Origin: Lysobacterales bacterium
GTDB lineage: Bacteria; Pseudomonadota; Gammaproteobacteria; Xanthomonadales; Xanthomonadaceae
DNA: 64,000 nt
Direction: 5' to 3'
Assembly (NCBI GenBank): GCA_016718605.1
Contig: JADKCY010000001.1
Span: 62,001 to 126,000, forward strand
Part shown: positions 60,827 through 64,000 of the stretch, piece by piece
Position numbering within the stretch: the first letter of the stretch is position 1
How the letters are laid out: every line of letters begins with the position of its first letter
Position numbers and translations under genes: made by a program
The notes under the pieces: generated by a model
What the model was told of the DNA's origin: nothing
The model's input: only the letters and a program-made list of their open reading frames with translations
Databases searched by the model: none

Positions 60827-61711
60827 ATGTCAGAACGTCATCCCATCATCGCGATCACTGGTTCCTCCGGTGCGGGCACCAGTTCGGTTACACGTACCTT
60901 TCAGAACATTTTCCGCCGCGACAAGATCACCGCCGCGATCATCGAAGGCGACAGCTTCCACCGCTATGACCGCAAGGAAATGCGGCAGCGACAAGCGGAA
61001 GCTGAAGCTGCCGGCGACCGCAACTTCAGTCACTTTGGTCCGGAGAACAATTTGTTTGCCGAACTGGAGAACCTGTTTGCCACCTACGCGCAAACCGGCG
61101 GAGGCAAGCGCCGCCTGTATCTGCATGATCCGATAGAGGCCGCGCCCTACAAGCAGGAGCCTGGGACGTTCACACCGTGGGAGGATCTTCCTGCTGACAC
61201 GGAACTGCTGTTCTATGAGGGTTTGCATGGCGCTGTGGTCACCGACGATATCAATATCGCCAAACATCCCGACTTGCTGATTGGCGTGGTACCGGTGGTC
61301 AATCTGGAGTGGATCCAGAAGCTCTATCGCGACAAGAACGTGCGCGGCTACAGTGCCGAAGCCGTGACCGACACCATCCTGCGCCGCATGCCCGACTATG
61401 TGCACTACATCTGCCCGCAGTTCGGCCATACCCACGTCAACTTCCAGCGCGTGCCGGTGGTCGACACCTCCAATCCCTTCATCGCGCGCGACATCCCCAG
61501 CCCGGACGAGAGCATGGTGGTGATCCGCTTTGCCAACCCCAAGGGCATCGATTTCCAGTACCTGCTGAACATGATCAAAGACTCTTTCATGTCGCGCGCT
61601 AACACCATTGTGGTCCCAGGCGGCAAAATGGAGCTGGCGATGCAATTGATCTTCACGCCGTTCATCTGGCGAATGATGGAGCGCCGCAAGCGCGCACTGG
61701 GAGTCCTGTAA
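60827..61711 (+). CDS. prkB: Phosphoribulokinase, class I
   Basis: The protein has 294 residues, the proteobacterial octameric type. P-loop ITGSSGAGTSSVTRTF, EGDSFHRYDRKEM, FYEGLHGAVV and YIQPxFGHTHVNFQR-like sequence (YICPQFGHTHVNFQR) are present. It makes RuBP from ribulose 5-phosphate and is usually activated by NADH (CbbP role). It overlaps tkt by one base (TAATG). Confidence 0.97.
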   Translation: MSERHPIIAITGSSGAGTSSVTRTFQNIFRRDKITAAIIEGDSFHRYDRKEMRQRQAEAEAAGDRNFSHFGPENNLFAELENLFATYAQTGGGKRRLYLHDPIEAAPYKQEPGTFTPWEDLPADTELLFYEGLHGAVVTDDINIAKHPDLLIGVVPVVNLEWIQKLYRDKNVRGYSAEAVTDTILRRMPDYVHYICPQFGHTHVNFQRVPVVDTSNPFIARDIPSPDESMVVIRFANPKGIDFQYLLNMIKDSFMSRANTIVVPGGKMELAMQLIFTPFIWRMMERRKRALGVL

Positions 61712-63726
61712 TGCAACAAAAGTCACTAGCTCAGCGCATGGCCGATGCCATTCGCATCCTGTCGGTGGATGCCGTCGAAAAAGCCAAGTCCGGCCATCCG
61801 GGCGCGCCAATGGGCATGGCGGAAATCGCTGAGGTGCTTTGGCACCGGCATCTGAAGCACAACCCGAACAACCCATCCTGGCCGGACCGCGACCGCTTCG
61901 TGCTGTCGAACGGTCATGGCTCGATGCTGATCTATTCGCTGCTGCATCTCACGGGCTACGACCTACCGATGAGCGAGCTGCAGGCCTTCCGTCAATTGCA
62001 CAGCAAGACCGCGGGCCACCCCGAGTACGGCATCACGCCCGGCGTGGAAACCACCACCGGACCGCTGGGTCAGGGTGTCAGCAATGCGGTGGGCTTCGCC
62101 TTGGCGGAAAAGCTGATGGCGCAGGAGTTCAATCGCGATGGGCATGCCATTGTCGATCATTGCACCTACGTCTTCCTCGGCGACGGCTGCATGATGGAAG
62201 GTATCAGCCACGAGGCCTGCGCTTTGGCAGGCACGTTGCGTCTCTCCAAACTGATCGCTTTTTACGACGACAATGGCATCTCCATCGATGGTCATGTTGA
62301 GGGCTGGTTCACCGACGATACCCCCAAGCGTTTCGAGGCCTATGGCTGGAAGGTCATTGCCAACGTCGATGGGCATGACGCGGCAGCGGTCGAAGCTGCG
62401 CTGCGCGAAGCCAAGGCGCAGTCTTCCACGCCGGACGGCAAGCCAACCTTGATCTGCTGCAAGACCGTGATTGGTCAGGGCTCGCCCAACAAGGCAGGCA
62501 CCCACGATGTTCACGGTGCCGCATTGGGCGCTGCCGAGGTCGCCGCGACCCGCGAAGCCTTGGGCTGGGCATTGGCGCCATTCGAATTGCCTGCCGATGT
62601 GTCGCAAGCCTGGGATGCCCGCGAGCGCGGCGCACGCGTCGAGTCCGAGTGGAATACGCGGTTTGCCGCCTATCGCGTTGCCTATCCGGCAGAAGCAGCA
62701 GAATTCGAGCGCCGCATGCGCGGTGAACTGCCTGCCAATTGGGCCACCGCGCTGAGCGGGGTTTTTGCCGCTATCGCCGCCAAGCCCGATGCCTTCGCGA
62801 CCCGGAAGTCAAGCCAGAACGCACTCGATGCGTTGGCCCCTTTGCTACCCGAGTTCTTCGGCGGCAGTGCCGACCTGACTGGCTCCAACCTGACCAACTT
62901 CAAGGGCTGCATCCGAGCTGGGCGCGATACCTGGGGCAATCATCTGTCCTACGGCGTCCGTGAGTTCGGCATGGCGGCGATCATGAACGGCATCACCCTG
63001 CATGGGGGTTACCTGCCGTACGGCGGTACCTTCCTCACCTTCAGCGACTACAGCCGCAATGCAATCCGCATGGCTGCGCTGATGAAGATCCGGGTGATCC
63101 ACGTTTTCACCCACGACAGCATCGGTCTTGGCGAAGACGGCCCGACGCACCAATCCGTCGAACATGTGCCAAGCCTGCGCATCATTCCCAATCTGGATGT
63201 CTGGCGCCCTGCTGACGGTCTGGAAACTGCCGTGGCTTGGGCGTGTTCGATCGAACGTCGCGACGGCCCGAGTGCACTGGCATTGTCGCGCCAGAACCTG
63301 CCGCCTTTGGCCACCGATCCCGCTTTGGTCGATTCAATCCGGCGCGGCGGCTACATCCTGTCTGAGGCCGAGAACGCGCAAGTAATCCTGATCGGTACCG
63401 GCTCAGAAACCTCGCTTGCGATGGAGGCCAAGGCATTGTTGGCCGCCGAGGGCATCGCTGCGCGCGTGGTCTCGATGCCGTGTACCAATGTGTTTGACCG
63501 TCAGCCTAGCGAGTATCAGGACAGCGTGCTGCCAATCCATCTGCCATCGGTGGCCGTGGAAGCTGCACATCCTGACTTCTGGCGCAAGTATGTCGGTCGC
63601 AAGGGCGCGGTCGTCGGCATTGCCAGCTTCGGGGAATCCGCTCCCGCCAAAGACCTGTACACATACTTTGGCATCACCGCGAAAGCGGTTGCCGATGCAG
63701 CGCGACAGCGTGTCAGGAAAGGGTGA
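61711..63726 (+). CDS. tkt: Transketolase
   Basis: The protein has 671 residues, full length. It opens with DAIRILSVDAVEKAKSGHPG. The TPP site is GDGCMMEGISHEACALAG with FYDDNGISIDG, the Pyr domain has GVREFGMAAIMNGI and THDSIGLGEDGPTHQSVEH, and the C-terminal domain is complete. It carries out both two-carbon transfers of the Calvin cycle and pentose pathway (CbbT role). It overlaps the gph start by one base. Confidence 0.97.
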   Translation: MQQKSLAQRMADAIRILSVDAVEKAKSGHPGAPMGMAEIAEVLWHRHLKHNPNNPSWPDRDRFVLSNGHGSMLIYSLLHLTGYDLPMSELQAFRQLHSKTAGHPEYGITPGVETTTGPLGQGVSNAVGFALAEKLMAQEFNRDGHAIVDHCTYVFLGDGCMMEGISHEACALAGTLRLSKLIAFYDDNGISIDGHVEGWFTDDTPKRFEAYGWKVIANVDGHDAAAVEAALREAKAQSSTPDGKPTLICCKTVIGQGSPNKAGTHDVHGAALGAAEVAATREALGWALAPFELPADVSQAWDARERGARVESEWNTRFAAYRVAYPAEAAEFERRMRGELPANWATALSGVFAAIAAKPDAFATRKSSQNALDALAPLLPEFFGGSADLTGSNLTNFKGCIRAGRDTWGNHLSYGVREFGMAAIMNGITLHGGYLPYGGTFLTFSDYSRNAIRMAALMKIRVIHVFTHDSIGLGEDGPTHQSVEHVPSLRIIPNLDVWRPADGLETAVAWACSIERRDGPSALALSRQNLPPLATDPALVDSIRRGGYILSEAENAQVILIGTGSETSLAMEAKALLAAEGIAARVVSMPCTNVFDRQPSEYQDSVLPIHLPSVAVEAAHPDFWRKYVGRKGAVVGIASFGESAPAKDLYTYFGITAKAVADAARQRVRKG

Positions 63727-64000
63727 TGAACGCATTGACCGTATCGCCTTTCACGCTGGTGATGTTCGATCTCGATGGTACTTTGATCGAAACCGCACCG
63801 GAAATCAGTGATGCGGTCAACGACACACTGCGTGACGCAGGCTTACCACCCGTTTCATTGCGCGATGTGCAACGCTGGATCGGACATGGCACCTTCAGCT
63901 TGCTGGTGACGGCGGTGGCCAGCGTGACAGGACGTGACATCGCGCATGTGCGTGAGGCTGAAGATCTCCGCGACATCGCAACGGTCTTCGATCGGCATTA
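63726..64000 (+). CDS. gph: Phosphoglycolate phosphatase, N-terminal part (cut by window end)
   Basis: An ATG at 63726 overlaps the tkt stop (TGATG), and the frame is open to the window end, giving at least 91 residues. HAD-family motif I is FDLDGTLIE with D15 and D17. It is followed by a helical cap (ISDAVNDTLRDAGLPP and VQRWIGHGT) typical of Gph/CbbZ. It would remove 2-phosphoglycolate made by RuBisCO oxygenation. The C-terminal half and any downstream cbb genes lie outside the window. Confidence 0.9.
   Translation, partial: MNALTVSPFTLVMFDLDGTLIETAPEISDAVNDTLRDAGLPPVSLRDVQRWIGHGTFSLLVTAVASVTGRDIAHVREAEDLRDIATVFDRH

Noticed and set aside
1..64000. CRISPR arrays, insertion sequences, prophage or integrase genes
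   Set aside because: No regularly spaced repeats, transposase or integrase motifs, or terminal inverted repeats were seen.

Overview
The window looks like chromosomal DNA of a moderately GC-rich gammaproteobacterium. The canonical pyrH-frr-uppS-cdsA-dxr-rseP-bamA-skp-lpxD-fabZ-lpxA-lpxB-rnhB cluster, the rng-yhdP pair and the type I MurB all fit Gammaproteobacteria. Two Ser/Thr kinases with TPR tails, many NarL/DesK-type two-component proteins and a secreted protein with W-x(n)-GxGW-type beta units suggest a Xanthomonadales-like lineage. That placement is inference, not proof. A red-type (form IC) RuBisCO operon at the right end marks it as a potential autotroph or mixotroph.

Layout. 1-0.5 kb: the 3' end of an MFS transporter, tRNA-Val(CAC), tRNA-Leu(CAA) and a terminator. 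0.6-6.5 kb: a small membrane protein, then an overlapping operon of a Ser/Thr kinase-TPR protein, a histidine kinase and a NarL-type regulator. A second histidine kinase/regulator pair converges on it. 6.5-12 kb: yhdP and rng on the minus strand. 12-17.3 kb: a secreted class A beta-lactamase-fold hydrolase, alaS and a TPR protein. 17.3-20.4 kb: an accessory patch with a broken PilV/shufflon-type pilus gene, a secreted protein, a gene-free stretch and a PIN/Phd toxin-antitoxin pair. 20.4-27.5 kb: a VWA/MoxR pair, an ALDH7-family dehydrogenase and pyrD-murB-EamA transporter. 27.7-31.5 kb: a second Ser/Thr kinase-TPR gene divergent from an FHA-GGDEF diguanylate cyclase. 31.6-44.2 kb: the envelope-biogenesis cluster. 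44.4-48.3 kb: a membrane GGDEF protein whose 3' end overlaps, antisense, a Pat-type acyl-CoA synthetase/GNAT protein. 48.4-51.4 kb: a two-domain fatty acyl-CoA reductase of the Marinobacter wax-ester type, divergent from acyl-CoA-binding protein and a TetR regulator. 51.6-56 kb: cbbR followed by a periplasmic DsrE-like protein, a MIO-type ammonia-lyase and a DUF1684 protein. 56-64 kb: cbbL-cbbS-rpe-cbbX-fbp-prk-tkt-gph (the last cut by the window end).

Functionally, the right-end operon supplies carboxylation, RuBisCO reactivation, ribulose-bisphosphate regeneration and the start of phosphoglycolate salvage. The FAR/ACBP/TetR locus could direct acyl-CoA into fatty alcohol or wax storage. The two kinase loci are the most system-like novel arrangements: one joins Ser/Thr and His-Asp phosphorelay genes in a single overlapping operon, and the other places a Thr kinase beside a phosphothreonine-reader diguanylate cyclase. 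No transposase, integrase, CRISPR array or prophage was seen.
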